A stretch of DNA of 31,523 bases from a virus. The notes beneath the pieces were generated by a model. That model worked only from the letters and a program-made list of their open reading frames with translations, had not been told where the DNA came from and made no database searches. The stretch covers positions 1-31,523 of IMG/VR virus record IMGVR_UViG_3300033145_000072; one strand, written 5' to 3'. Shown one piece after another: positions 1 through 7,473 of the stretch (the first letter of the stretch is position 1; each line of letters begins with the position of its first letter). The position numbers and the translations under genes are program-made.

Positions 1-2
1 GA

Positions 3-347
3 CTATTGAAATTTATCCCGGCGTTCACCGATGATTACTGGCTGATAGAGAACTCAATAACTGAGGATCCGGATGCTTGGTACTGCTGGTATGTACGCGC
101 TCATAAAAGATGGCAGCAGCAATCTCTCCGGGAAGCGCTTAACTGCTGGGTGATGGCCAAGATGATCTCACCTAAAGAGTTTAAGATATTGTATAACATA
201 GCGGTAGTGCTGAAGTTTCTCAAGAAGGATGCTGAAGCGCTGGAATACTGTAAGGAAGCCATGGCGAATGTGATTCCCGGTCAGGAGCGCATGGCTGAAC
301 AGCTGCTAAAGGATTATAAACGCGGTGAATTTAAACTATTAAGATAG
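3..347 (+). CDS. TPR-like protein, C-terminal part (5' end outside window)
   Basis: The reading frame is open to the left edge with no convincing start, so only the C-terminal portion (about 115 residues) is visible. It is helical and rich in Trp, Tyr, Ala and Leu. Two helix-turn-helix units of about 34 residues have the spacing of tetratricopeptide repeats (around WYVRAHKRW..SLREAL and ILYNIAVVLKFLKK..ALEYCKEA). TPRs mediate protein-protein contacts; the missing N-terminus would decide the function, since such tails occur on several enzyme types including glycosyltransferases. The next small gene follows after about 11 bases with a GGGGGA ribosome site. Confidence is good that it is coding and moderate for TPR. 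Confidence 0.6.
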   Translation, partial: LLKFIPAFTDDYWLIENSITEDPDAWYCWYVRAHKRWQQQSLREALNCWVMAKMISPKEFKILYNIAVVLKFLKKDAEALEYCKEAMANVIPGQERMAEQLLKDYKRGEFKLLR

Positions 348-358
348 GGGGAAGCAAA

Positions 359-502
359 ATGGAAGATAAAATTTATGAAGCGCTATGCCAGCTGTATGGA
401 TATTTATATGGCAAGTGGTTCCCGCGGAATGAGATGCATGTTGGATCCAAAACAGCAAAGGTCATGAGAAGGATAGCCAAAGAGGTGGCAAATGACAAAT
501 AG
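359..502 (+). CDS. small hypothetical protein, 47 aa
   Basis: Short frame starting MEDKIYEALCQLYGYLYGK, preceded by AGGGGGAAGCAAA, a good ribosome-binding site at normal distance. It sits between the TPR-like gene and the next small frame, whose ATG lies inside its last codons, an arrangement typical of translational coupling. The product is helical and basic near the C-terminus (VMRRIAKEV). I do not recognise a family. Support is context and ribosome site only. Confidence 0.5.
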   Translation: MEDKIYEALCQLYGYLYGKWFPRNEMHVGSKTAKVMRRIAKEVANDK

Positions 503-698
503 AGAATTACTATATCCGCCAAAATGGGATAGATCATTAGGCACAAGCAAGAAAGATCAAGGCGTATGGACTCCGCCAGCCCCTCATCACGCGAAGCGTA
601 GGCGCGAATTTTTTGCCAGATTACACGCGGGTAAACTTGTTAAAATACTCTGGTATAAAATAATATGGCGCAAGCTCTTGACTTTTTGGAAAAAATAA
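492..698 (+). CDS. small basic hypothetical protein, 68 aa
   Basis: Start ATG overlaps the end of the preceding frame and is preceded by AGAGGTGGCAA. The product is strongly basic, with a Pro-rich middle (YPPKWDR, WTPPAPHH) and an Arg/Lys/Trp-rich C-terminus (KIIWRKLLTFWKK). No family is recognised; a short nucleic-acid- or membrane-binding peptide would fit the composition but that is a guess. Its 3' end overlaps the promoter-like TTGACT at 678. An overlapping minus-strand frame (587-793) lacks a ribosome site and crosses the terminator, so I prefer this one. Confidence 0.45.
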   Translation: MTNRELLYPPKWDRSLGTSKKDQGVWTPPAPHHAKRRREFFARLHAGKLVKILWYKIIWRKLLTFWKK

Positions 699-706
699 GG
701 TACTTT
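678..706 (+). promoter_or_regulatory. candidate promoter upstream of the late operon
   Basis: TTGACT (678-683), a 17-base spacer, then TACTTT (701-706). The -10 is weak, but the element resembles the one at 30269 base by base (TTGACTTTT, then GGA, an A-rich run, then AGGTA and TTTT). Both are followed by a short leader ending in an intrinsic terminator. Transcription start would be near 713. Confidence 0.4.
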
Positions 707-716
707 TACATAGAAT

Positions 717-733
717 AGAGGGTAGCTCCCTCT
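717..733 (+). other. leader RNA hairpin
   Basis: Perfect 6-bp inverted repeat AGAGGG / CCCTCT with a 5-base loop, lying between the candidate promoter and the terminator. It would be the 5' structure of a leader transcript of about 70 nt. Confidence 0.5.
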
Positions 734-745
734 GAAGATATTATG

Positions 746-782
746 AGCGCTTGGTGTAGCACCGCACCGGGCGCTTTTTTTT
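746..782 (+). terminator. strong intrinsic terminator just before the late operon
   Basis: An 11-bp stem (746-756 with 765-775, two G-U pairs), an 8-base loop and an uninterrupted run of T at 775-782. The AGGAG ribosome site of the next gene begins immediately after the T run, so a transcript from upstream must read through this terminator to express the packaging and structural genes. Confidence 0.8.
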
Positions 783-792
783 AGGAGCCGCA

Positions 793-978
793 ATGATCAT
801 AAAGCAAGTTGAGCTAAAGAGCGCGAACATAAAGGCGATGGCTTCAATGGATAAAAGCGTGAGATTGGTGTTTGATGTTAATCTCAACGATCATAATGAT
901 GTGGATGTGGGCGCTCTGCATCATCTCTTATATAAAAGCCTTGAACTGAAAATAGGGGTAGAAGATGAGTGCCACTAA
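793..978 (+). CDS. hypothetical protein, first gene of late operon, 61 aa
   Basis: ATG is preceded by AGGAGCCGCA. The product (MIIKQVELKSANIKAM...) reads as alternating beta strands followed by a helix (ALHHLLYKSLELKI) and is acidic towards the end. The family is not recognised. It overlaps the next gene by 14 bases, suggesting coupling, and being first after the terminator it would be made with the terminase. The function could concern packaging, but the sequence gives no direct sign. Confidence 0.6.
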   Translation: MIIKQVELKSANIKAMASMDKSVRLVFDVNLNDHNDVDVGALHHLLYKSLELKIGVEDECH

Positions 979-1231
979 ATGCGGGAAACAGGGTGAACAA
1001 TCTATCAAGCAGCTCTTTATTGGTAAGTGCTGGTCATATCTGGATAACAATTTCCATAAGTTCAGCGAGGGTAACAAGATAAAGATCGCGCTTGAGCTTT
1101 GCAAGAAGGATATTCCGCAGGTCATGGAAGGTGAACTTAAATTTACTGCTATGAGCGTGATCAGGATTGAAGCACAACCAATGGAGCTGGATCTGGGTGA
1201 GATCCCGGATGCAATCAAGGAGCGCATGTGA
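965..1231 (+). CDS. probable terminase small subunit
   Basis: An 88-aa helical protein immediately upstream of, and overlapping, the large terminase. The small subunit recognises phage DNA and regulates the packaging motor. The central stretch (KIKIALELCKKDIPQVMEGE) followed by a polar C-terminal strand region resembles the end of short phage small terminases, where a helical core is followed by a portal- or large-subunit-contacting tail. No obvious N-terminal helix-turn-helix of the longer TerS proteins is visible, and it is short for the family. The assignment rests mainly on position and general resemblance. Confidence 0.5.
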   Translation: MSATKCGKQGEQSIKQLFIGKCWSYLDNNFHKFSEGNKIKIALELCKKDIPQVMEGELKFTAMSVIRIEAQPMELDLGEIPDAIKERM

Positions 1232-2568
1232 TAGAGATCCCCAAGATTTTACAGATGGCAACTAAGCTGCTTCCGTTCATTCTGAAGATATTGTTGTTCA
1301 GGTATTTCTTGGCGGAAGGTGGAAGGGGCGGCGGTAAGAGTCAAGCTCTGGCCCGGATCTTCTTGTACCTTGGTGAACAGCGCAAGCTCAGGATGGTATG
1401 TGGCCGGGAAACACAGAACAGTATCTCCGAATCAGTATACTCACTCCTATGCGACATCATTAGATCAGACAACCTTGCTTACGAGATCCTACAGAGCAAG
1501 CTCACTCATAAAGTTACCGGTACAGTAATTAACTTCCGCGGCTTCCGGCAGCAGGGAGCGTTCAATATTCAGGGGATGGAAGGTATTGATGTTTTATGGA
1601 TTGACGAGGCGCAGGCGATCACAAAGCAGACATTAGATGTGCTTATACCTACTATAAGAAAAGATAAAGCTAAGATCTTCTTCACCATGAACAGGCACAT
1701 GGAGCATGATCCGGTGTATGAGTTTCTCATTGGCCGGCCAGATTGCTTGCATGTACATATCAACTATCAAGACAACCAGTTTTGTACTCAGGCCCTCAAG
1801 GATGAAGCCGCAGCATGTAAGATCAAGAGCGAAAAAGATTACCTGCATATCTGGCAAGGTGAGCCGTTGCTCCAGCTTGAGGATGCTGTATTCACTTACA
1901 AACAACTTAAAGACACTAAACACAATCATCATCCCTTGCGCGATGGCTATGGCTATCGTTGCGGCGGGTTTGATGTGGCCCGGTTTGGTGATGATAAATG
2001 CGCTGCCGTTGTCATACAACAGATGGGCGCGCTCCATTGGGAAATGACTTTCCAAGATCAATGGGATCATAAAGATCTGAATTACACTTCCGGGCGCATA
2101 TTGACTACAGCAACAGAGCAGCGATGCGATAGATCTGTTATTGATGAGGATGGGATCGGGGCCGGGCCGCTTGATACGATCAGACATGGCCGCGAGTTAG
2201 ATCAGTTTGTGGGCTTCAGGAACATAGCGCTGGGCTATAAGATCAATAAACAGTACGGCAATGCAAGAACCGCTGCGGTGTATCAGCTCAAGGAATTGGT
2301 TGATAAGGGCCATATCTGCATTACAGATGAGGAAACGATCCGGGAACTATGCACGCTCAAGTATAAATACGACAACTACCAGCGCAAGATTTTGATCAGC
2401 AAGGATCAGATGCGCAGCAAGTTTGATATAAAGAGTCCGAACTTAGCGGATGCGCTGGTGATGGCGATCAGCCAGATCGGTGAGATAAACTATAGCCAGC
2501 AGACGATGTATCAGACTAAACAGCCAGAGTACAGCCGGGAAGATAATATCCTTGCCGGGGTACGATAA
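1228..2568 (+). CDS. terL: terminase large subunit (ATPase and nuclease)
   Basis: Motor protein that pumps DNA into the prohead and cuts concatemers. Visible motifs: Walker A GGRGGGKS at residues 31-38, Walker B VLWIDEA at 122-128 with catalytic Glu127, a coupling-type TMN segment shortly after, and an RNase H-like nuclease with acidic residues at D249 (FDVARFGDD), D306/D308 (VIDEDGIGAG) and D408 (NLADALVMA). The length of 446 aa is normal for the PBSX/Terminase_3 type. The start is GTG at 1228, overlapping the stop of the preceding gene by four bases (GTGA), so translation is probably coupled. Among the most secure calls in the window. Confidence 0.95.
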   Translation: MIEIPKILQMATKLLPFILKILLFRYFLAEGGRGGGKSQALARIFLYLGEQRKLRMVCGRETQNSISESVYSLLCDIIRSDNLAYEILQSKLTHKVTGTVINFRGFRQQGAFNIQGMEGIDVLWIDEAQAITKQTLDVLIPTIRKDKAKIFFTMNRHMEHDPVYEFLIGRPDCLHVHINYQDNQFCTQALKDEAAACKIKSEKDYLHIWQGEPLLQLEDAVFTYKQLKDTKHNHHPLRDGYGYRCGGFDVARFGDDKCAAVVIQQMGALHWEMTFQDQWDHKDLNYTSGRILTTATEQRCDRSVIDEDGIGAGPLDTIRHGRELDQFVGFRNIALGYKINKQYGNARTAAVYQLKELVDKGHICITDEETIRELCTLKYKYDNYQRKILISKDQMRSKFDIKSPNLADALVMAISQIGEINYSQQTMYQTKQPEYSREDNILAGVR

Positions 2569-2577
2569 GGAGATCAC

Positions 2578-2943
2578 ATGCCGTTATTCACAAGTATTGG
2601 AGTAGGATTAGGCGCTTCAGCAGTTGTAGCCGCCGGGGCAACAGTATCAGCAGCCACAGCAGTAGGGATTGGAGCAACAGCATTAGCAGCCGGCGCGGTA
2701 GGATACTCCATGTACTCAAGTGATGCGCAGATGAAAGCAGGCAAGAGAGCAGCAACCGCGATGGAACAGGCCAATATGCCTATGCTGCCGGGAGTACCAA
2801 AGATCAAAGATGCAACAGCCATAGCAAATAAACAGGCAACACAACACCGGCAAGCGATGGCCCGGAGTAAGAGCGTAAAGAGCAATCCGTTGGGGCTTGC
2901 TAGTGAAGCCAAGACTATTCGTAAAACACTATTAGGGGGATGA
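2578..2943 (+). CDS. small Ala/Gly-rich hydrophobic protein with C-terminal RKTLLG motif
   Basis: A 121-aa product with ribosome site AAGGAG. Residues 5-43 are almost wholly Ala, Gly, Val and Ser and could form one or two membrane or hydrophobic helices. The rest is basic and polar. The C-terminus carries LGL (105-107) followed by RKTLLG (115-120), a motif shared with the next gene. Position between terminase and portal suggests a structural or ejection-related minor protein, but I do not recognise the family. Confidence 0.7.
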   Translation: MPLFTSIGVGLGASAVVAAGATVSAATAVGIGATALAAGAVGYSMYSSDAQMKAGKRAATAMEQANMPMLPGVPKIKDATAIANKQATQHRQAMARSKSVKSNPLGLASEAKTIRKTLLGG

Positions 2944-2944
2944 C

Positions 2945-3175
2945 ATGGCAGAGTTTATTGGAAGATGGTTCACAGCAAGCAATAGCGATCAATCGGGGAT
3001 GGTAGGTAATAAGAACAACAGACCAACTTTCTGGGGTAAAGTTACGAAATCACCTGCTCCGCGCGTTAAGAAGAAAGGGCCAAGATCCCGGACAAGGTTT
3101 GCAGGTGGAGCTGACTCATTAGGATTGCCAAAGCAGGAAGCAAGGGCAGCGCGCAAAACATTACTAGGACAATAA
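2945..3175 (+). CDS. small basic protein sharing the RKTLLG C-terminus
   Basis: A 76-aa Lys/Arg-rich protein with a Ser/Gly/Asn-rich N-terminal half and a Pro/Lys/Arg middle (PAPRVKKKGPRSRTR). Its end (LGL at 59-61, RKTLLG at 70-75) matches the end of the preceding protein, although the rest does not. It starts two bases after the previous stop. It is probably a minor virion or assembly protein recognised through the shared tail; the function is unknown. Confidence 0.7.
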   Translation: MAEFIGRWFTASNSDQSGMVGNKNNRPTFWGKVTKSPAPRVKKKGPRSRTRFAGGADSLGLPKQEARAARKTLLGQ

Positions 3176-3606
3176 TGATTGAGAGATATACTGATCAATA
3201 TGAAGCGGATGTACACCGGCTGATCAAAGAGTTTCAAGATGAATCTCTTGAGGAATACGGCGTGAGCTTCAATGATCGGGCGCTATCAGATCAGCTGGCC
3301 ATGCACCAGAATCAGACATACTTGCTGATCATGGATGGCAAAGCTCAAGGCATACTGGCCGGGAAAGAGGTCAGATCCCCGATCTCAACTGACAGGGTAT
3401 GGCATGAGATGGTATGGTTTGTGAGTAAGAAATCAAGGCGCTACGGCCTGAAGCTATTAAGCGCGGTCAAGCAGGTATTGAAGGCCCAAGGCTTTAAGAC
3501 AATAGTTATGGTGTACATGCACAATTCTAAGAGCGATAAGCTGCACCGGTTATATACCCGGCTGGGGTACAAAGCGATGGAAACGAATTTCATAGGGAGA
3601 TTATAA
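3175..3606 (+). CDS. GNAT-family N-acetyltransferase
   Basis: A 143-aa protein with the GNAT fold order: N-terminal helices, central strands with TYLLIMDGKAQGILAG, the acetyl-CoA pyrophosphate-binding turn around SRRYGLKLL (residues 87-95; a relaxed Q/RxxGxG/A), and the C-terminal strand-helix with YTRLGY (127-132). GNATs move acetyl from CoA to an amine; the substrate cannot be told. Its ATG overlaps the preceding stop and its stop overlaps the portal start, so it belongs to the late operon. GNAT genes near portal genes recur in podoviruses; modification of a virion or host protein is possible. Confidence 0.85.
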   Translation: MIERYTDQYEADVHRLIKEFQDESLEEYGVSFNDRALSDQLAMHQNQTYLLIMDGKAQGILAGKEVRSPISTDRVWHEMVWFVSKKSRRYGLKLLSAVKQVLKAQGFKTIVMVYMHNSKSDKLHRLYTRLGYKAMETNFIGRL

Positions 3607-5252
3607 TGGCGCAAACAACAGCTAAAGAGAAGATCAAAGCGTATAAGGTTCTAATCGGGCAGCGTGAGAACTTTGCAAGCTACTGGCAGAACTTGCATGA
3701 TTACTTCTACATAGAAAGCCCAGATGTTAACAGAGCGTACTATCCCGGAACGGAGATGAACACTAATGTGTTATATGATTCAACAACTCTTGAAGCTCCA
3801 GACATACTGGCATCCGGGTTTATGAACTACCTCACTCCGCCCACAGCCAAGTGGTTCCGCCTGAGATCAAAGGATCAGAGATTACTTGACAATAAAGAGG
3901 TAACGGACTTCCTTGATGATGTGGCGGATGAGGTATACCATACTCTTAACAAGAGCAATTTCTATGAAGCCAGCTTCCCTAACTATAAATCATCCGGCGT
4001 GTACGGCACAAGTATCCTGCTGGAAGAAGATGATGTACAAGATACGGCCCGGTTCTATTCGTTGCCGCTAACACAATGCTGCATATCAGAGGATGCGCGC
4101 GGCAGAGTCAATCAATATTACATAGAGTTTGAGTATACAGCGCAGCAGGCAGCAACCAGATGGGGAGAGGAGAAGCTTACTCAGGTGATGAGAGAGGAAA
4201 TCAAAGGACAGGATCAGGGCAAGAAGCATAAGTTTCTGCTGAGTATAGGCAACCGGGAGATCCGGGATGTAACGAAACAAGACAAGAGCAACCTGCCGAT
4301 AGAAGCGGTTTGGATAGATGTAGAGAATGAGAAGGTCATGGAAGAAGGCGGATATTATGAGTTCCCGGCTATGACACATAGATTTGATAAGCGACCATTT
4401 ATACCTTGGGGATTCAGCCCGGCGATGAAGGCCCTGCCTTTTGCGCGATTACTCAACGCAATAGCCAAAACTAACTTGAGAACCATGATGAAACATACAG
4501 ATCCGCCGGTAGCTGTACCTCATAACGCGTTCATAATGCCATTCAATAGCAATCCAAGGGCGATCAACTATTACAAAAAGACTACGATGGACTCAGCCAA
4601 GGATATATTCGCGTTCAGCAACTTTGGAGATCCGGCAGTAGGGATGACAGCGGTTGAGTATTACACTAAGCAAGTCAAGACTTTGATGTACAACGACATC
4701 TTCATGACATTTGAGAACCTGACAAAGCAGATGCAGAATCCAGAAGTACAGGAAAGGATCAATGAGAAGATGAGTATGCTGGGGCCGGCAGTAGGCAGGT
4801 ACATGGGCGCGGTACTCAATCCAACAGTAATCAGGACAATAGGGATCCTTGAGCGTGCCGGGAAGCTGCCGCCAGTACCCGATGCCCTGAGAGAATCCCC
4901 GGAGTTTGAGATAGATTATGTATCGCAGCTGGCGCAGGCCCAGAAAAGATCAGAGCTTAATAGCTTGATGAGTGGCCTGAGCTTAGTGCAGCAGATGGGG
5001 CAAACAGTACCGGATGTAATAGACAAGGTGAACACAGACACAGTAATTGATGAAGCATGGGATATATTAGGCGCGCCGGTCAAGGTACTCAGAGATGATC
5101 AGGAAGTGCGGGGGATCCGGGAAGGCCGGGCAGAAGCACAAGCGCAGGCACAGAAGATGGAGATCGCGGGTATGGCAGCAGCAGCCGGTAAAGATATGGC
5201 AGCCGGTGAGAAGGATCTGGCTGCGGCAACCGATATGAGCAGGGGGAAATAA
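3606..5252 (+). CDS. portal (head-to-tail connector) protein, podovirus type
   Basis: A 548-aa protein of the podoviral head-tail connecting family. Twelve copies form the ring through which DNA enters and leaves the capsid. Diagnostic features are the N-terminal helix with ENFASYWQNLHDYFY, the YDSTT..APDILASGF segment at 57-72 and LTPP..KWF at 76-84. The wing and stem follow, then a C-terminal region rich in Ala, Gln, Met and Lys (about 505-548) that would be the helical barrel. Length matches T7 gp8-like connectors. The start codon overlaps the stop of the GNAT gene. Confidence 0.93.
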   Translation: MAQTTAKEKIKAYKVLIGQRENFASYWQNLHDYFYIESPDVNRAYYPGTEMNTNVLYDSTTLEAPDILASGFMNYLTPPTAKWFRLRSKDQRLLDNKEVTDFLDDVADEVYHTLNKSNFYEASFPNYKSSGVYGTSILLEEDDVQDTARFYSLPLTQCCISEDARGRVNQYYIEFEYTAQQAATRWGEEKLTQVMREEIKGQDQGKKHKFLLSIGNREIRDVTKQDKSNLPIEAVWIDVENEKVMEEGGYYEFPAMTHRFDKRPFIPWGFSPAMKALPFARLLNAIAKTNLRTMMKHTDPPVAVPHNAFIMPFNSNPRAINYYKKTTMDSAKDIFAFSNFGDPAVGMTAVEYYTKQVKTLMYNDIFMTFENLTKQMQNPEVQERINEKMSMLGPAVGRYMGAVLNPTVIRTIGILERAGKLPPVPDALRESPEFEIDYVSQLAQAQKRSELNSLMSGLSLVQQMGQTVPDVIDKVNTDTVIDEAWDILGAPVKVLRDDQEVRGIREGRAEAQAQAQKMEIAGMAAAAGKDMAAGEKDLAAATDMSRGK

Positions 5253-5518
5253 TGATAGATCTATCAGATCCGAAAGTGGTACAGGCGTTAGTGGGCAATA
5301 TGAGGGCAGTATTTGCTACGCCGCAGGGTAAGGCAGTAATGGATTTCCTTGAAGAATCATGCGGCTGGTATGAGAGTATATTTGATCCGGAAGATAAGGA
5401 TCGGATCATGTTAAATGCAGGAAGGCGTGAGGTAGTGGCTACCATCAAGACCTTCCTGAAACATAGTCCAGACGATATTATGCGGCTGGCGCAACAAAAG
5501 GAGCAATACGATGGGTAA
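5252..5518 (+). CDS. small Bbp19-like virion-associated protein
   Basis: An 88-aa protein directly after the portal, with ATG overlapping the portal stop and an AGGGGG ribosome site inside the end of portal. Helical, with an FATPQGKAVMDFLEESCGW segment (19-37) and RREVVATIKTFL (58-69). The pattern of an aromatic-TPxG-x-VL(DF)L helix recalls the small Bbp19-type protein often found between portal and scaffold genes in podoviruses, recalled from family knowledge and not searched. The precise role is unsettled. Confidence 0.65.
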   Translation: MIDLSDPKVVQALVGNMRAVFATPQGKAVMDFLEESCGWYESIFDPEDKDRIMLNAGRREVVATIKTFLKHSPDDIMRLAQQKEQYDG

Positions 5519-6395
5519 TCCAGATCCTAATTTAGGGGGCAATCCGGATCCAACACCGGAACCAACACCAACACCAACGCCGGAACCTACACCGGAGCCG
5601 ACACCAGCGCCAGAGTTTAGCTGGAAGGCCAAAGTAGGCGCAGATCTATCTAAGGCCCCGGCGTTAGGTAAGTTTGAAGATACGCCAGAAGGGCTGGCAG
5701 GAGTAGCTAAGAGTTATGTTGAGCTTGAACAGTTGCTATCACATGATAAGATCCCCATGCCTAAAGGCGCGGATGATCTTGAAGGGATCGCTAATTTCAA
5801 TAAGGCGATGGGCGTACCGGAAGCAGCTGAAGGGTACAATCTTGCAGATGCAGAGCTGCCGGAAGGTATGGCAGAAACAAGTTTTGACAAAGAGGGCTTT
5901 CAGGCGATAGTGCATAAACATGGATTGACACCGGCACAGGCTGAAGGGTTGTGGAAAGAATATACTGAGATGAGTGGGAATATGTACAGCAGCCACTTGA
6001 ACCAGTTTCAGGAAACGCTTAACACGAATATCAATAAGCTGAGAGCTGAGTGGGGTGATACTTATCCGGCACAGATAGAGCTTGGCGATATGGTGATCAA
6101 CAAGTTTGCTGATGATCAGGAAGCGGGTGATTTCCTTACCTCGGCGCTATGCAAGAATCCAGCCGGGTTGAAGTTCTTGGCTAAGATAGGCGCGCAGTTC
6201 TCAGAGAACAAGATCGGAGAGTTCCAATATAAGAGATTCGCGATGACTCCGGAAGAAGCCGGGAAAGAAGTAACAAGGATAAAGGCAGATCCGAATCACG
6301 CGTATGGTAATGCTAATGCCCCACAAGACGATCATGATCAAGCGGTAGCACATGTAAATCGTTTGATCGCTATGTCTATGGGCAAGCAGGTATAA
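5511..6395 (+). CDS. capsid scaffolding protein
   Basis: A 294-aa acidic protein placed between portal and capsid genes. Residues 12-34 are a Pro-Thr-Glu low-complexity run; then comes a helical region with LSKAPALGKFEDTPEGLAGV, an amphipathic middle, the LRAEWGDTYPAQIELG segment (about 170-190) typical of podoviral scaffolds, and a polar C-terminus likely to bind coat protein. Scaffolds shape the procapsid and then leave it. The gene starts inside the end of the preceding one with AAAAGGAG as its ribosome site. Position and composition together make the call secure. Confidence 0.85.
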   Translation: MGNPDPNLGGNPDPTPEPTPTPTPEPTPEPTPAPEFSWKAKVGADLSKAPALGKFEDTPEGLAGVAKSYVELEQLLSHDKIPMPKGADDLEGIANFNKAMGVPEAAEGYNLADAELPEGMAETSFDKEGFQAIVHKHGLTPAQAEGLWKEYTEMSGNMYSSHLNQFQETLNTNINKLRAEWGDTYPAQIELGDMVINKFADDQEAGDFLTSALCKNPAGLKFLAKIGAQFSENKIGEFQYKRFAMTPEEAGKEVTRIKADPNHAYGNANAPQDDHDQAVAHVNRLIAMSMGKQV

Positions 6396-6553
6396 GGACA
6401 AGCTCTTACAAAGCCCTTTATACCGGCACAATAGAACGGCAGGACAACCGGAAGCGGCCTTGCAAAATCGTATTGACTTGGGCGATCCTCTTTTGAGGGC
6501 AATCAATCAAGAAGGAAATGGATGATTGTTAACTTTTAAGGAGGATGAGAAAG
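6396..6553 (+). other. intergenic region before the capsid gene
   Basis: About 158 bases without a gene. It holds several short inverted repeats (for example CCGGC..GCCGG-type matches around 6423-6455 and CCTCTTTTGAGG near 6488-6499) and ends in a perfect AAGGAGG ribosome site at 6538-6544. A TTGACT at 6473 has no matching -10. The long untranslated leader probably supports high capsid expression through mRNA structure or stability. Confidence 0.5.
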
Positions 6554-7399
6554 ATGGCTGATACACAGAATGAAATCTATGCACAAGCGTATGGTCAAAA
6601 CATCATGCAGTTGGCGCAGCAGAAGTACAGTAAGCTGATAAACACAGTTTACATGAAGCCAAATGTACGCGGTAAAACCTATTTTCAGGATCAGATTGGC
6701 GAGTGGTCAATGGATACTAAAGGTGGGCGTAATGTACAGACACCGAATAACGATCCTAATCTCTCAAGGAGAATGGGAGTTATGTTGGATTACCACGATA
6801 ATAGGATGCTGGATCGTGGCGATGAGTTAAAGAGCATATCAGATCCAAGAAGCGCGTACACTATAGCGGCAGCGAAATCATTGGGTAGAAAGATTGATGA
6901 TGTTATTATCGCGGCAGCTGTATCCACGACTACGGCCAGCGGGGAAACAGGTTCCACAACGGCTCCAACCTGCGCAAGCCTTGTCATCACGACATCGCAG
7001 CTTTTCATCACAAATCTAACGGACATGAAGTTAGCTCTGGATGATAGCGATGTAGATGATGAAGATAGGTTCTTGGTCATAACTCCAACTCTATTGGCAT
7101 CCGCGTTGGAAGATCCTAAGATAGCTTCAAGCGATTATGCAGCTATCAAGGCACTTGTAAGGGGCGATATAAATACTTACATGGGCTTCACATGGATTAA
7201 GTCTACAAGGCTATCGCAGCAATCAGCCTTGGAAGGGTTGGTGTACCAGAAGTACGCGCTATGTTTGGCAATGGCAGCACAGCCGCTTGTAAGAACTGAT
7301 GAAAGATCAGACCTCTCTTACTCTTGGCAGATCTACTATGAGCTGAATTGTGGTGCGGTAAGGCTTGAAGAAGCAAGAATCAGAAAGATAACTGTATAA
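6554..7399 (+). CDS. major capsid protein
   Basis: A 281-aa product starting MADTQNEIYAQAYGQN. I take the ATG at 6554 because AAGGAGG ends at 6544, nine bases upstream; the in-frame ATG at 6545 would abut the ribosome site. Features fit an HK97-fold podoviral coat: an N-terminal arm, a long helix with SAYTIAAAKSLGRKIDDVIIAAAV (the spine-helix region), and a C-terminal part with YSWQIYYELNCGAVRLEEARIRKI. It follows the scaffold gene, as usual. It would form the icosahedral shell. Size is at the small end for coat proteins, with no inserted domain. Confidence 0.88.
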   Translation: MADTQNEIYAQAYGQNIMQLAQQKYSKLINTVYMKPNVRGKTYFQDQIGEWSMDTKGGRNVQTPNNDPNLSRRMGVMLDYHDNRMLDRGDELKSISDPRSAYTIAAAKSLGRKIDDVIIAAAVSTTTASGETGSTTAPTCASLVITTSQLFITNLTDMKLALDDSDVDDEDRFLVITPTLLASALEDPKIASSDYAAIKALVRGDINTYMGFTWIKSTRLSQQSALEGLVYQKYALCLAMAAQPLVRTDERSDLSYSWQIYYELNCGAVRLEEARIRKITV

Positions 7400-7414
7400 G
7401 TGTAATATAAACCG

Positions 7415-7444
7415 GTCATGGGGCTGGTATAGCCGGCCCCTGAC
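7415..7444 (+). terminator. GC-rich hairpin after the capsid gene
   Basis: A 12-bp stem with one bulge (7415-7427 pairing with 7433-7444) about 15 bases after the capsid stop. There is no T run after it, so it may act as a partial terminator, or as a stop for exonucleases that stabilises the abundant capsid mRNA. Confidence 0.6.
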
Positions 7445-7445
7445 A

Positions 7446-7458
7446 CCGCTATAGGCGG
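7446..7458 (+). repeat. small hairpin CCGC-TATAG-GCGG
   Basis: A 4-bp stem and 5-base loop just upstream of the ribosome site of the next gene. A partner hairpin with the same loop but a changed outer pair sits at 7996-8008 before the paralogous gene. Confidence 0.5.
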
Positions 7459-7473
7459 GAAGGAAGGTGGAAG

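Noticed and set aside
1633-2187. 184-aa minus-strand frame inside the terminase gene
   Set aside because: No ribosome site, no family resemblance, and it is fully inside a secure gene; a shadow frame.
5540-5615. CRISPR or short tandem repeat element in the ACACCG(G)A-rich run
   Set aside because: It encodes the Pro-Thr-Glu linker of the scaffold protein; repeats are codon-level without spacers.
6473-6505. Promoter for the capsid gene (TTGACT at 6473)
   Set aside because: No acceptable -10 at 16-18 bases; only the ribosome site is convincing.
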